64,000 nucleotides of DNA from contig NZ_JAHRHK010000005.1 in assembly GCF_021246465.1 (NCBI RefSeq), positions 104,958 through 168,957 on the forward strand, read 5' to 3'. The notes below the pieces were generated by a model. That model ran no database searches. It was not told where the DNA came from and saw nothing but the letters and a program-made list of their open reading frames with translations. The position numbers were made by a program, and so were the translations under genes. This DNA is from Nocardioides sp. R-C-SC26. GTDB taxonomy: Bacteria; Actinomycetota; Actinomycetes; Propionibacteriales; Nocardioidaceae. Of the stretch, positions 33,708 to 42,084 are shown in pieces. Each line of letters begins with the position of its first letter. The first letter of the stretch is position 1.

Positions 33708-34645
33708 TGGTGCGCGGTGCCGACATCCCCTGCCGCGAGGGCGACGGCGGCTACGACGTCCGGTGGCCGTGGAACGCCCCCGGCCTCGGCCGACGCGACG
33801 ATGGCCTGACGCCGGGCCTGACGTGCGTCTTCCGGGTCAAGAACGAGGCTCGCAACCTGCCCTGGGTGCTTCCGCCGATGTTCGCCGCGGTCGACCACGT
33901 CGTGCTCGTCGACAACGAGTCCGACGACGGCACCCTCGAGGTCGCCTCGAAAGTCGCGGCCGACGCCGACGCCGGCGCTCGCTTCACCGGTACGACCTAT
34001 CCCTGGCGGGTCTCCCGCGCCGGCGCGGAGCACCTGGCGACCCCGCCGGACTCCGTGCACTCGCTCACCCACTTCTACAACTGGTCGTTCGCGCATGTAC
34101 GCACCACCTACTCGATGAAGTGGGACGGCGACATGGTGCTCACGCCCGAGGGCGTCGGGGTGCTGCGCGACCTGGCCTGGCAGCTGCAGGGCAGTGGCTC
34201 GGTGGTCGCCATCCCGCGCCACCCGTTGTCGATCGTCAGCGAGCGCGAGGCCTGGATCGACCTGGGCTTCCGCTTCCTCGAGCCGTGGATCTACCCGATG
34301 GGTCCGGACTTCACCTACGTCAAGGCGTTCGAGTGGGAGGTGCGGGAGTTCCCGACCAGCTCCGAGCGGATCATCGCGCCCGAGGGTCTGGTCGTGGAAC
34401 TGAAGTGGATCGAGGAGGACGAGTTCGCGCACTGGACCTCCGTCGAGGACTTCGCCAACTCCCGCGTCCCGCGCAAGCGTCGCGAGTGGGAGGTCTACAC
34501 CGCGATCATGGAGGGCACGGCGCATGAGGTGCCGGGCCTCCATCACGTCGTCGCGCCCGAGGGCGTGCACGTGGTGGACCACGTGGTGAACACCTGGCTG
34601 CGCACCGCCGAGCGGCCGCTCGTGCGCCGTGTGCGCGAATCGTGA
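33707..34645 (+). CDS. GT2-like glycosyltransferase
   Basis: Protein of 312 residues with a GT-A core: LTCVFRVKNEARNLPWVLPPMFAAVDHVVLVDNESDDGTLEVA, then HVRTTYSMKWDGDMVLTPEGV, where DGD is the metal-binding triad. A long C-terminal acceptor region with many Trp and Glu residues follows. No membrane segment. Overlaps the sulfotransferase by 1 bp, so its product probably works on the same glycan that is sulfated. Confidence 0.82.
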   Translation: MVRGADIPCREGDGGYDVRWPWNAPGLGRRDDGLTPGLTCVFRVKNEARNLPWVLPPMFAAVDHVVLVDNESDDGTLEVASKVAADADAGARFTGTTYPWRVSRAGAEHLATPPDSVHSLTHFYNWSFAHVRTTYSMKWDGDMVLTPEGVGVLRDLAWQLQGSGSVVAIPRHPLSIVSEREAWIDLGFRFLEPWIYPMGPDFTYVKAFEWEVREFPTSSERIIAPEGLVVELKWIEEDEFAHWTSVEDFANSRVPRKRREWEVYTAIMEGTAHEVPGLHHVVAPEGVHVVDHVVNTWLRTAERPLVRRVRES

Positions 34646-34652
34646 GTCGGGC

Positions 34653-36125
34653 GTGAGCGACCGCGTCGACGTCCGGCTGCGCGACGTCGCCGAGCTCCGG
34701 GCCGCCGCGACCACCGGGCTGCCCGACGTCGACGACGGCGCACGGGCGCTCGCCGTCCGTCTGCGTCTGGACGACGACCCCGGCGCGCTCAGCCTGGTGC
34801 CCCGGCCGGAGTGGCCGCCGCTGAAGGCGTTCCGCTCCGTGCCCAAGGACGGCGGGCGGTTGACCGTGGTGCGCTTCGGCCGCCCGGTCTCCGTCGTCGA
34901 GGTGCTGCGGGAGCTGGGGCTCCAGGCGGTGTGGCCGGCGACGGCGGGGGAGGCCGGTCTGCTGATCACCGACCGCGTCCCGGAGCCGGAGGCGCTCGTG
35001 CCCGACGCCGTCGCGGTGCCCGGCGGGCTCGTCGTCGACGAGCGCGTCTTCAATCCGATCGGCTTCCTGGTCGAGGCACCCGAGCCGGAGGTCGACGTCG
35101 CCTCGCTCGGAGAGGTCGGCCCCGCCGACATCGCGCGTCTGCGCTCCCATGCCGGCGTGCGGGTGACGCGCTGGGACGAGCCGGCCTGCCGCGCGGTCGT
35201 GCGGCTGGCGTGTGCGGGCGTGCCGGTGGTGGCGGACTCCGCCTCGCGTGCTCCGGATCTGCCCGCCTCGGTCGCGATGGCGATCACCGCCCCGGTCGAT
35301 CTCGCCGACCCGCTCGCCCGCGAGGAGCACAGCGTGGTGCTGCGCCGCGCGGCCCTCGAGGCGTGCTCGTCGTCCTCGTGGAGGGCGGACGTCGTGCGAG
35401 GCGCGGGTCAGCCCGTCGCCGGCCAGCCGAGCGTCAGCATCGTGCTGGCGACCAAACGCGCCGAGATGCTCGACTTCGCCCTCGCCCAGATCGCTCGCCA
35501 GCGCGGCGTCGACCAGGTGCAGCTCGTGCTCGCCCCCCACGGCTTCGAGGTGGACGCGGCCCAGGTGCGCGCCGCCGTCCCCGGGATCGATGTGGTGCTC
35601 GCCCCGGCGGCCGACCAGATGCTCTTCGGCGATGTGCTGCAGACGGCCGCGGAGGCGTCGTCGGGCGACCTGGTGCTGAAGATGGACGACGACGACTGGT
35701 ACGCCCCCGATGCGATCGCCGACCTGGTGCGAGCCCGGCGCTACTCCGGCGCGGAGCTGGTCGGCATGCCGCCGGAGTTCCACTACCTCGCCGAGCGGGA
35801 CCTGACGGTCAAGCGCGGGCACCCGGTCGAGTGCTACGCCTCGTTCGTGGCGGGCGGCACGATGTTGATCGAGCGCGACCTGCTGCGCGAGGTCGGGGGC
35901 TTCCGCTCGACGCGCCGGTTCGTCGACGCGCAGCTGTTGGACGCCGTCCTGGCCGCTGGTGGCGCGATCTACCGCACCCACGGCCTGGGCTACCTGCTGC
36001 GCCGCAACGCCACCGGCCACACCTGGCAGGCCGACCTCGACTTCCTGCTCGACCCGTCCCGTGTCGCGGCCAGTTGGCCGGGTCTGCGCCCGTCGCGGCT
36101 GATGGAGTTGGAACCGAACTGCTGA
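34653..36125 (+). CDS. GT2-type glycosyltransferase with unknown N-terminal domain (paralogue B)
   Basis: Protein of 490 residues, paralogous to the product of 29403-31055 across its full length: VDERVFNPIGFL, DLADPLAREEHSVVLRRAALEA, QPSVSIVLATKRAEMLDFALAQIARQR, ASSGDLVLKMDDDDWYAPD and RRNATGHTWQ. The N-terminal 260 residues are again unassigned. GTG 34653, 7 bp after the previous stop, is preferred; GTG 34629 would overlap it. Last gene of the four-gene run that begins with the sulfotransferase. Confidence 0.82.
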   Translation: MSDRVDVRLRDVAELRAAATTGLPDVDDGARALAVRLRLDDDPGALSLVPRPEWPPLKAFRSVPKDGGRLTVVRFGRPVSVVEVLRELGLQAVWPATAGEAGLLITDRVPEPEALVPDAVAVPGGLVVDERVFNPIGFLVEAPEPEVDVASLGEVGPADIARLRSHAGVRVTRWDEPACRAVVRLACAGVPVVADSASRAPDLPASVAMAITAPVDLADPLAREEHSVVLRRAALEACSSSSWRADVVRGAGQPVAGQPSVSIVLATKRAEMLDFALAQIARQRGVDQVQLVLAPHGFEVDAAQVRAAVPGIDVVLAPAADQMLFGDVLQTAAEASSGDLVLKMDDDDWYAPDAIADLVRARRYSGAELVGMPPEFHYLAERDLTVKRGHPVECYASFVAGGTMLIERDLLREVGGFRSTRRFVDAQLLDAVLAAGGAIYRTHGLGYLLRRNATGHTWQADLDFLLDPSRVAASWPGLRPSRLMELEPNC

Positions 36126-36193
36126 AGGAAGTGACACTCGGCGGGGAGCGCCAGGCGTGCGTCGAGCCGGTTGCGTGGACTTGCTTCAGCACT
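36118..36193. terminator. Long-arm inverted repeat between convergent genes
   Basis: Arms 36118-36132 and 36179-36193 (ACTGCTGAAGGAAGT and nearly its complement, two mismatches) separated by 46 nt, straddling the stop of the GT2 gene and facing the aminotransferase end. Could be a terminator; the large loop makes this weak. Confidence 0.3.
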
Positions 36194-36218
36194 TCGGCGG
36201 GGACGCCGACGGCGTCGC

Positions 36219-37358
36219 TCAGGCCTCCAGGGCAGCGGCCAGACGCCGCACGATCTCGGTGAGCCGCTCGGGGCTGGTGGCGATGTTGATCCGGGCGTGC
36301 CCGACCAGCCCCGGGTGGTAGTCGTGGCCGGCGGCGATCTGCACCCGCCCGCGCTCGAGCGCAACGGCGGCGGGGTCGTCGTAGCCGTAACCACGGAGGT
36401 CGACCCACGCCAGGTAGGTCGCCTCGAGCGGTCGCATCCGCGCCAGCGGCAGGTGGTCGGCCAGCAGGTGCCCGAGCAGGTCGCGCTGGGCACGCAGTCG
36501 GTCGAGCAGCGCGGCGAGCCAGGTGTCGCCGTCGGTGTAGGCCGCGATGGAGGCCTCGACGCCCAGCACCGACCACGAGTCGTTGCGTGCCATCGGCGCC
36601 GTGGCCAGGGCATCGTGCAAGAGACGCGATGCCGTCACCAGCTGGGCGCACTTGAGACCGGCGATGTTGAACGCCTTCGACGCTGCGACGACGGCGACGG
36701 TGTGGTCGGCGGTGCCGTCGATCGCCAGGTAGGGCACGTGCTCGCCGTCGAGCACCAGTGGCGCGTGGATCTCATCGCTCACCACGAACGCATCGTGACG
36801 CCGGACGACATCGCGCACACCCTCCAGCTCCGCGCGAGTGAAGACCCGCCCCCACGGGTTGTGCGGCTGGGTCAGCAGCAGCACGCGCGCGCCGTCACGG
36901 AAGTGCCGGTCGAGCGCGGCGAGGTCCAGCTCGGCTCGCGGCGCCTCGGCGTCGACGACGAGGGCATGGTGACGTCGCCCGGTGATCGCGGCCATCTCCA
37001 GTTGCGGCGCATAGCCCGGGACGGGCATCACCAGACCGCCCGCGGGTGCGGCGACGTCGAGCGCCAGGCGCACGCCTGCGGTGACGTCGACGGTCGCGAC
37101 GACGCGTTCCGGGTCGACGTCGTGCGCGAAGTGGCGGGCGGCGAAACCGGCGTAGGCAGCGCCCAGCGCACCTCCCGCGCCGAAGCGCGGGTAGCCGGTG
37201 CGACTGGCGTCGATCGCCGCGTGGAGTGCCTCGGCGATCGGCGGCGCGATCGCGTAGTCCATCTCGGCGACCCAGGCCGGCAGCACGTCGTCCGGCACCT
37301 CGCCCCACTTGCACACCAGTGCTCGGCGGGCCTCGTCGTCGCTCAGATCGCGGATCAC
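36219..37358 (-). CDS. PatB/MalY-type PLP-dependent aminotransferase or cystathionine beta-lyase
   Basis: Protein of 379 residues. Fold type I PLP enzyme of the MalY/PatB group: LPAWVAEMDYAI, RTGYPRFG, LLLTQPHNPWGRVFT, VVSDEIHAPLVLDG and SKAFNIAGLKCAQLV with the PLP lysine at SKAFNIAGLK, then ARINIATSPERL with the carboxylate-binding Arg. Splits cystathionine or other C-S bonds, or acts as a regulator like MalY. GTG 37358 is 7 nt after TAGTGT on this strand, leaderless, and its -10 overlaps that of the divergent methyltransferase gene. Confidence 0.88.
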   Translation of the reverse strand: MIRDLSDDEARRALVCKWGEVPDDVLPAWVAEMDYAIAPPIAEALHAAIDASRTGYPRFGAGGALGAAYAGFAARHFAHDVDPERVVATVDVTAGVRLALDVAAPAGGLVMPVPGYAPQLEMAAITGRRHHALVVDAEAPRAELDLAALDRHFRDGARVLLLTQPHNPWGRVFTRAELEGVRDVVRRHDAFVVSDEIHAPLVLDGEHVPYLAIDGTADHTVAVVAASKAFNIAGLKCAQLVTASRLLHDALATAPMARNDSWSVLGVEASIAAYTDGDTWLAALLDRLRAQRDLLGHLLADHLPLARMRPLEATYLAWVDLRGYGYDDPAAVALERGRVQIAAGHDYHPGLVGHARINIATSPERLTEIVRRLAAALEA

Positions 37359-37365
37359 CCGATCG

Positions 37366-37375
37366 ACACTAGGCT
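37366..37375. promoter_or_regulatory. Overlapping divergent -10 elements
   Basis: ACACTAGGCT contains TAGGCT for the + gene (6 nt before GTG 37382) and TAGTGT for the - gene (7 nt before GTG 37358); the two hexamers share the central TA. Both genes appear leaderless. Confidence 0.6.
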
Positions 37376-37381
37376 GAATCC

Positions 37382-38233
37382 GTGTCGAAGCTCTCCCGGA
37401 TTACCGCCCGCCTCCGCTCCACCAGCGGACAGGCGCCCGCGCAGGAGTCGGCCGTCGAGGAGCCGACGACGCAGGCCCAAGCCGATCGCGAGCGTCGTCG
37501 CGGGATGAACCTCACCGAGCTCGCGCTCGACTTCGGCACCGACAAGGCCGGCGACCACCATTACACCCAGCACTACCAGCGCCACCTGGAGCACCTCCGC
37601 GGCGAGGCGTTCACGCTGCTGGAGATCGGTATCGGCGGCTACAAGAACCGTAAGAACGGTGGCCAGTCGCTACGGATGTGGAAGTGGTTCTTCCCGAAGG
37701 CGCAGATCGTCGGACTCGACATCGAGGACAAGTCCTGGGTCGAGGCGGGCCGGATCAAGGTCTACCAGGGCAGCCAGGACGACGAGGCGGTGCTGGAGCG
37801 GATCGTGGCCGAGCAGGGCCCGATCAAGGTCGTCATCGACGACGGCAGTCACCGCCCCGAGCACATCCGCGAGACCTTCCGCATCCTCTTCCCGCTGCTG
37901 GCCGACGACGGCATCTACTGCATCGAGGACACCCAGACCTCCTACTGGCCCGAGTTCGGCGGCTCGGCCGACCGGCAGGACCCGACGACGACGATGGCGC
38001 TGGTCAAGGACCTCATCGACGGCCTGCACTTCGAGGAGTTCGTCGACGAGGACTACACGCCGAAGTACACCGATCAGCACATCACCGGCATCAGCTGCTA
38101 CCACAACCTGGTCGTCATCCAGAAGGGCGACAATGTCGAGGGCACCAACAAGCACTGGGTCCTCAAGGAGCGCTACGGCGGCGCTCCGACGGTCGGCCCG
38201 CACGCCCCCGGAGGGGCGCAAGCCGACCTGTAG
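37382..38233 (+). CDS. SAM-dependent O-methyltransferase (macrolide/sugar MycE-TylE type)
   Basis: Protein of 283 residues. After a charged, probably disordered 40-residue start comes LALDFGTDKAGDHHYTQHYQ, TLLEIGIGGYKNRKNGGQSL (SAM motif I), AQIVGLDIEDKS and IKVVIDDGSHRPEHI, the arrangement of Mg-dependent sugar O-methyltransferases such as MycE and TylE. It likely methylates a sugar hydroxyl of the glycan made by this cluster. GTG 37382 is 6 nt after TAGGCT. Confidence 0.87.
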   Translation: MSKLSRITARLRSTSGQAPAQESAVEEPTTQAQADRERRRGMNLTELALDFGTDKAGDHHYTQHYQRHLEHLRGEAFTLLEIGIGGYKNRKNGGQSLRMWKWFFPKAQIVGLDIEDKSWVEAGRIKVYQGSQDDEAVLERIVAEQGPIKVVIDDGSHRPEHIRETFRILFPLLADDGIYCIEDTQTSYWPEFGGSADRQDPTTTMALVKDLIDGLHFEEFVDEDYTPKYTDQHITGISCYHNLVVIQKGDNVEGTNKHWVLKERYGGAPTVGPHAPGGAQADL

Positions 38234-38279
38234 CGGCGACGGCGGGAACCGGTCGGCGCCCGTGGACGTCGATCCCGGT

Positions 38280-39374
38280 GTGAGCACGCCCGAGCACGTC
38301 ACCGCCATTCCGGCCACCATGCACGCCGTCACCCAGGACGGCTACGGCGATTCGGGCGTTCTGCGGTGGCGCGAGACCGCCACCCCGACGCCGCGTGCCG
38401 ATGAGGTGCTGATCGCCGTCGAGGCCGCCGCGGTGGATCGCGGCACCTGGCACGTGATGACCGGCCTGCCACTGTTCGCCCGACTCGGACTCGGGCTGCG
38501 GCGTCCGAAGGCCCCGATCGCCGGTCTCGACACTGCGGGCACCGTCGTCGCGGTGGGATCGAAGGTCACCCGCTTCGCCGTCGGTGACGAGGTGTGCGGC
38601 ATCGCGCGCGGTTCGTTCGCGCCGTGGGCCGCGGCCCGCGAAGCCAAGCTGGTCGCGGCGCCGACCTCGGTCGACGCCGTGCAGGCGGCCGCACTCGGTG
38701 TCTCCGGGATCACGGCCGTGCAAGCGGTCCGGGCCGCGCGCGTGCCCGACGGCGGGCGAGTGCTGGTGACCGGCGCGTCCGGCGGCGTCGGCTCCTACGT
38801 CGTGCAGGTCGCAGCGGCTCGCGGGCTCCGCGTGGTCGCGGTGTGCAGCGCCCCGAAGGTGGAGGCAGTGCGTTCGTGGGGAGCCGAGCGCGTCGTCGCC
38901 CGCGACGTCCACCGCGACACCCGAGCTCTGCTGGCGACCGCTGCCGGTGGCGAGTCGTTCGACGCCGTCATCGACATCGCCGGCCACATGCCGGTGCGGG
39001 AACTGCGTCGCGTCGTCACGCCCCGTGGCTCGATCGTGTTCGTCGGAGGTGAGACCGAGGGACGGTTGATGGGAGGGTTCCATCGACCGATGCTCCGCTC
39101 GATCCGGATGGTCGTGGCGCGGCAGCGCTACGTGATGCTCGTCTCGAGCGAGCGTGCGGAGGATCTGCAGACGTTGGTCGATCTCGTCGACGCGGGTGCG
39201 GTGCGACCGCACGTGCACGCCGTCCGGCCGGTCGAGGCCGCCGGCGCCGCTGTCGACGAGCTCGCCGCGGGTCAGGTGGTGGGCAAGCTGGTGCTGCAGG
39301 TCGCTTCCACGGGTCCGAGCGCCGCCGGTCCCGCCGGTATCCACGCTGCGGTCACAGACCCGCCGCGACCCTGA
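38280..39374 (+). CDS. NAD(P)-dependent zinc-type alcohol dehydrogenase / quinone reductase-like
   Basis: Protein of 364 residues. MHAVTQDGYGDSGVLRW, PIAGLDTAGTVVAVG, GRVLVTGASGGVGSYVVQVA and SIVFVGGETEGRLMGG define an MDR reductase of the quinone oxidoreductase/Tdh-like group; catalytic zinc ligands are not evident. The start is uncertain: GTG 38280, GTG 38262 or ATG 38319, none with a strong ribosome site. Its 3' end overlaps the convergent FadH-like gene by 23 bp. Confidence 0.8.
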   Translation: MSTPEHVTAIPATMHAVTQDGYGDSGVLRWRETATPTPRADEVLIAVEAAAVDRGTWHVMTGLPLFARLGLGLRRPKAPIAGLDTAGTVVAVGSKVTRFAVGDEVCGIARGSFAPWAAAREAKLVAAPTSVDAVQAAALGVSGITAVQAVRAARVPDGGRVLVTGASGGVGSYVVQVAAARGLRVVAVCSAPKVEAVRSWGAERVVARDVHRDTRALLATAAGGESFDAVIDIAGHMPVRELRRVVTPRGSIVFVGGETEGRLMGGFHRPMLRSIRMVVARQRYVMLVSSERAEDLQTLVDLVDAGAVRPHVHAVRPVEAAGAAVDELAAGQVVGKLVLQVASTGPSAAGPAGIHAAVTDPPRP

Positions 39375-41346
39375 CGCCCTGCTCGATGGCGCGCTTGGCG
39401 TCCAGCTCGGCCGCGACATCGGCACCACCGATGACGTGTCGGCCCTCGGCCGCCAGGTCGCGCACCGACTCCTGGCCCGCGCACACCACGACGTGGTCGC
39501 ACGGGACGACGCGAGGCTCGCCGTCGACCAGCAGGTGCAGGCCCTCGTCGTCGATGCGCACGTAGGCCGCGCCGCTGATCTGCTCGACGCCCGCCTGACG
39601 CAGCACCGCGCGGTGGGCCCACCCCGACGTCTTGCCGAGGCCGACGCCGATGGGCGTGGTCTTGCGCTGCACCAGGGTCACCTCGCGGATGGGTGCGCGC
39701 GGCTTGGGTTCAGTGAGACCCCCCGGGTGCAGGGCCGGGTCGCCGACACCCCAGTGCGCTCTCCAATCGTCCTCGGTGTCGGCCGGGTCGTGGGTCAGCC
39801 AGTGGCTGACGTCGACGCCGATGCCGCCGGCACCGATCACGGCCACGCGCGTGCCGGGCACGACACGGCCGGAGAGCACGTCGGCATAGGACACGACGCT
39901 GGGGTGGTCGATCCCCGGTAGATCCGGCATCCGCGGCGTGACGCCACTCGCGACGACGACGTCGTCGTAGCCGGCCAGCTCGGCCTCGTCGGCCCGGGTC
40001 GAGAGGCGGACGTCGACACCGAGAACCTCGAGGCGCCGGGTGTAGTACCGCAGCGTCTCGGCGAACTCCTCCTTGCCGGGCACGGCCATGGCGAGCCGGA
40101 ACTGCCCGCCGATCTGGGCCGACTGCTCGAAGAGCGTCACGTGATGGCCGCGCGACGCGGCAGCCTCCGCAGCCGAGAGTCCGGCGGGTCCGGCCCCGAC
40201 GACCGCGACCCGGCGCGCCGTCCTGACGGGTCCGAGCACGAGAGTCGTCTCCCGGCAGGCGCGCGGATTCACCAGACAGCTCGCGCGCCGGTTCTTGAAG
40301 ACGTGGTCCAGGCACGCCTGGTTGCAGGCGATGCAGGTGTTGATCTCGTCCGCACGTCCATTCATCGTTTTATCGACAAAAGCCGGATCAGCGAGGAGTG
40401 GACGCGCCATCGACACCAGGTCGGCCTGCCCGGTGGCCAGGATCTCCTCGGCCAGCTCGGGGGTGTTGATCCGATTCGACGCGCACACCGGGACCGCGAC
40501 CTCGGCCTTGAGCCGTGCCGTCGCAGAACGCCAGGCACCCCGCGGCACCTGGGTGATGATCGTGGGCACCCGCGCCTCGTGCCATCCGATGCCGGTGTTG
40601 AACGCCGTCACGCCGGCCTCGGTGAGCAGGTGTGCGAGCTCCACGATCTCGTCCCAGGACTGCCCGCCCTCCACCAGATCGAGCAGCGAGATCCGGTACA
40701 CGATGGGGAAGCCGTCGCCGACGAGCTCGCGGGTGCGACGCACGATCTCGACCGGGAAGCGCATCCGGCGCGCCGCCGTCCCACCCCAGGAGTCGGTGCG
40801 GTCGTTGGTGCGTGCGGCCAGGAACTGGTTGATCAGATAGCCCTCGGATCCCATCACCTCGACGGCGTCGTAGCCCGCCTTCTGGGCGAGGGCTGCCGAC
40901 CGCGCGAAGTCCGACGCCGTCCTGTCGACACCGCGGGTGGAGAGTGCTCGCGGTCGGAACGGTGTGATCGGGCTCTTGCGTCGCGAGGCCGACACCGAGA
41001 GCGGGTGGTACCCGTAGCGGCCGGCGTGCAGCACCTGGAGGGCGATCGCGCCGCCGGCGTCGTGCACGGCACCGGTGACGTCGCGGTGCCGCATCGCCTG
41101 CAGGCGCGTCGTCATCTCCGAGGCGAACGGTTTGAGCCACCCGCGCCGGTTCGGCGCGTAGCCGCCCGTGATGATCAGGCCGACGCCCCCGCGCGCACGC
41201 TCGGCGTAGTAGGCGCCGAGCTCGTCGAGGTGACGGACGCTGTCCTCCAGGCCGGTGTGCATCGACCCCATCACCACGCGGTTGCGCAGGGTGAGGTCGC
41301 CCAGCGTGATGGGCGAGAGCAGGTGATCGAAGCTCGCGGTGCTCAT
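39352..41346 (-). CDS. NADH:flavin oxidoreductase / 2,4-dienoyl-CoA reductase-like
   Basis: Protein of 664 residues with three parts: an OYE-like FMN barrel (residues about 1-350: LSPITLGDLTLRNRVVMGSMHTGLE, GYDAVEVMGSEGYLINQFLA, NDRTDSWGG), a [4Fe-4S] site (CIACNQACLDHVF, SCLVNPRAC) and an FAD/NAD domain (RVAVVGAGPAGLSAAEAAASRG; VAVIGAGGIGVDVSHWL). This is the architecture of FadH, which reduces 2,4-dienoyl-CoA during degradation of unsaturated fatty acids. ATG 41346 overlaps the stop of the upstream PadR gene (ATGA), so the regulator and enzyme are one operon. Confidence 0.9.
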   Translation of the reverse strand: MSTASFDHLLSPITLGDLTLRNRVVMGSMHTGLEDSVRHLDELGAYYAERARGGVGLIITGGYAPNRRGWLKPFASEMTTRLQAMRHRDVTGAVHDAGGAIALQVLHAGRYGYHPLSVSASRRKSPITPFRPRALSTRGVDRTASDFARSAALAQKAGYDAVEVMGSEGYLINQFLAARTNDRTDSWGGTAARRMRFPVEIVRRTRELVGDGFPIVYRISLLDLVEGGQSWDEIVELAHLLTEAGVTAFNTGIGWHEARVPTIITQVPRGAWRSATARLKAEVAVPVCASNRINTPELAEEILATGQADLVSMARPLLADPAFVDKTMNGRADEINTCIACNQACLDHVFKNRRASCLVNPRACRETTLVLGPVRTARRVAVVGAGPAGLSAAEAAASRGHHVTLFEQSAQIGGQFRLAMAVPGKEEFAETLRYYTRRLEVLGVDVRLSTRADEAELAGYDDVVVASGVTPRMPDLPGIDHPSVVSYADVLSGRVVPGTRVAVIGAGGIGVDVSHWLTHDPADTEDDWRAHWGVGDPALHPGGLTEPKPRAPIREVTLVQRKTTPIGVGLGKTSGWAHRAVLRQAGVEQISGAAYVRIDDEGLHLLVDGEPRVVPCDHVVVCAGQESVRDLAAEGRHVIGGADVAAELDAKRAIEQGVRVAAGL

Positions 41347-41873
41347 GTGTGTGCCTCCAGGTACTCGGTCAGCCAGGTGATCCAGGTCTGCTCCATCAGG
41401 ACGCCTCCGCGGAGCACGAGGTAGTGGTCGAGGTCGAGACCGCTCAGCGCGGCCGGGTCGGGGTAGTCGCGCTTCATCAGCTGCTCGTAGTGGTCCAGGC
41501 GCAGGTGATGGTCGGCCAGGTTGCTGCGCACGACGTCGAGCACCGCGTCGCGGTCGCCGAACGACGCACCGCGCAGCTTCAGCGCGAGCTCGCTGCGCAG
41601 CCCGGCCGTGGCGACCGGTGCGGCGAGCCACGTGGCCAGCGCCTGCTCGCCGTTAGGCGTGACGGCATAGACCTTCTTCGTCGGTCGCCCGGCCTGCGGC
41701 ACCTCGCTCGCCGTCACCCAGCCGTCGCCGTCCATGCGGCCGAGCACGCGGTAGATCTGCTGGTGTGTCGCCGTCCAGAAGAACCCGATCGACCGCTCGA
41801 ACCGGCGCGCCAGCTCCAGCCCGGACGACGGGCGCTCGCGCAGGGCGATCAACAGGGCGTGCTCCAGGGCCAC
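41343..41873 (-). CDS. PadR family transcriptional regulator
   Basis: Protein of 176 residues. N-terminal winged helix: VALEHALLIALRERPSSGLELARRFERS, FFWTATHQQIYRVLGRMDGDGWVTAS, GRPTKKVYAVTPNGEQAL, then the usual helical dimerisation tail. GTG 41873 lies 6 nt after CATGAT and gives the standard family start; the frame continues 22 codons further upstream. Transcribed with the FadH-like reductase. A TGCAAC-N2-GTTGCA palindrome about 20 bp upstream is the likely autoregulatory operator. Confidence 0.88.
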   Translation of the reverse strand: MALEHALLIALRERPSSGLELARRFERSIGFFWTATHQQIYRVLGRMDGDGWVTASEVPQAGRPTKKVYAVTPNGEQALATWLAAPVATAGLRSELALKLRGASFGDRDAVLDVVRSNLADHHLRLDHYEQLMKRDYPDPAALSGLDLDHYLVLRGGVLMEQTWITWLTEYLEAHT

Positions 41874-41894
41874 CCCCTGATCATGGGGTGCGTA

Positions 41895-41908
41895 TGCAAC
41901 GAGTTGCA
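41895..41908. promoter_or_regulatory. Palindromic operator of the PadR-fadH operon
   Basis: TGCAAC, GA, GTTGCA. Lies just upstream of the -10 hexamer CATGAT of the PadR gene, where a bound repressor would block the promoter. Confidence 0.55.
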
Positions 41909-41929
41909 AGAGGGGCCGCGCAGCCGTGA

Positions 41930-41959
41930 GGAGAATCACCGGCTACCCGGTGATTCTCC
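41930..41959. repeat. CTAC-loop hairpin repeat, copy 1
   Basis: 13-bp perfect stem GGAGAATCACCGG with CCGGTGATTCTCC, loop CTAC. Located between divergent genes, so not a simple terminator. The related copy 44573-44600 has one A-T pair swapped to T-A, keeping the stem intact. Confidence 0.65.
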
Positions 41960-41988
41960 GCTTGGGCCGGGCGAATCTCCCTTGAATC

Positions 41989-42023
41989 GTGCGAACTCAG
42001 TCCCGGTTCCGTGAGTTTCGCAC
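41989..42023 (+). promoter_or_regulatory. Imperfect inverted repeat upstream of the binding-protein gene
   Basis: GTGCGAACTCA and TGAGTTTCGCAC (one extra base) 12 nt apart. It may be an operator for the ABC transporter operon promoter, whose -10 TACGAT is at 42073-42078. Confidence 0.35.
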
Positions 42024-42084
42024 TGCTAGTTCGGCCCTCGCGGTGATGACGGCGGGCGGTGACGTCTCGCACTACGATTCGGCC

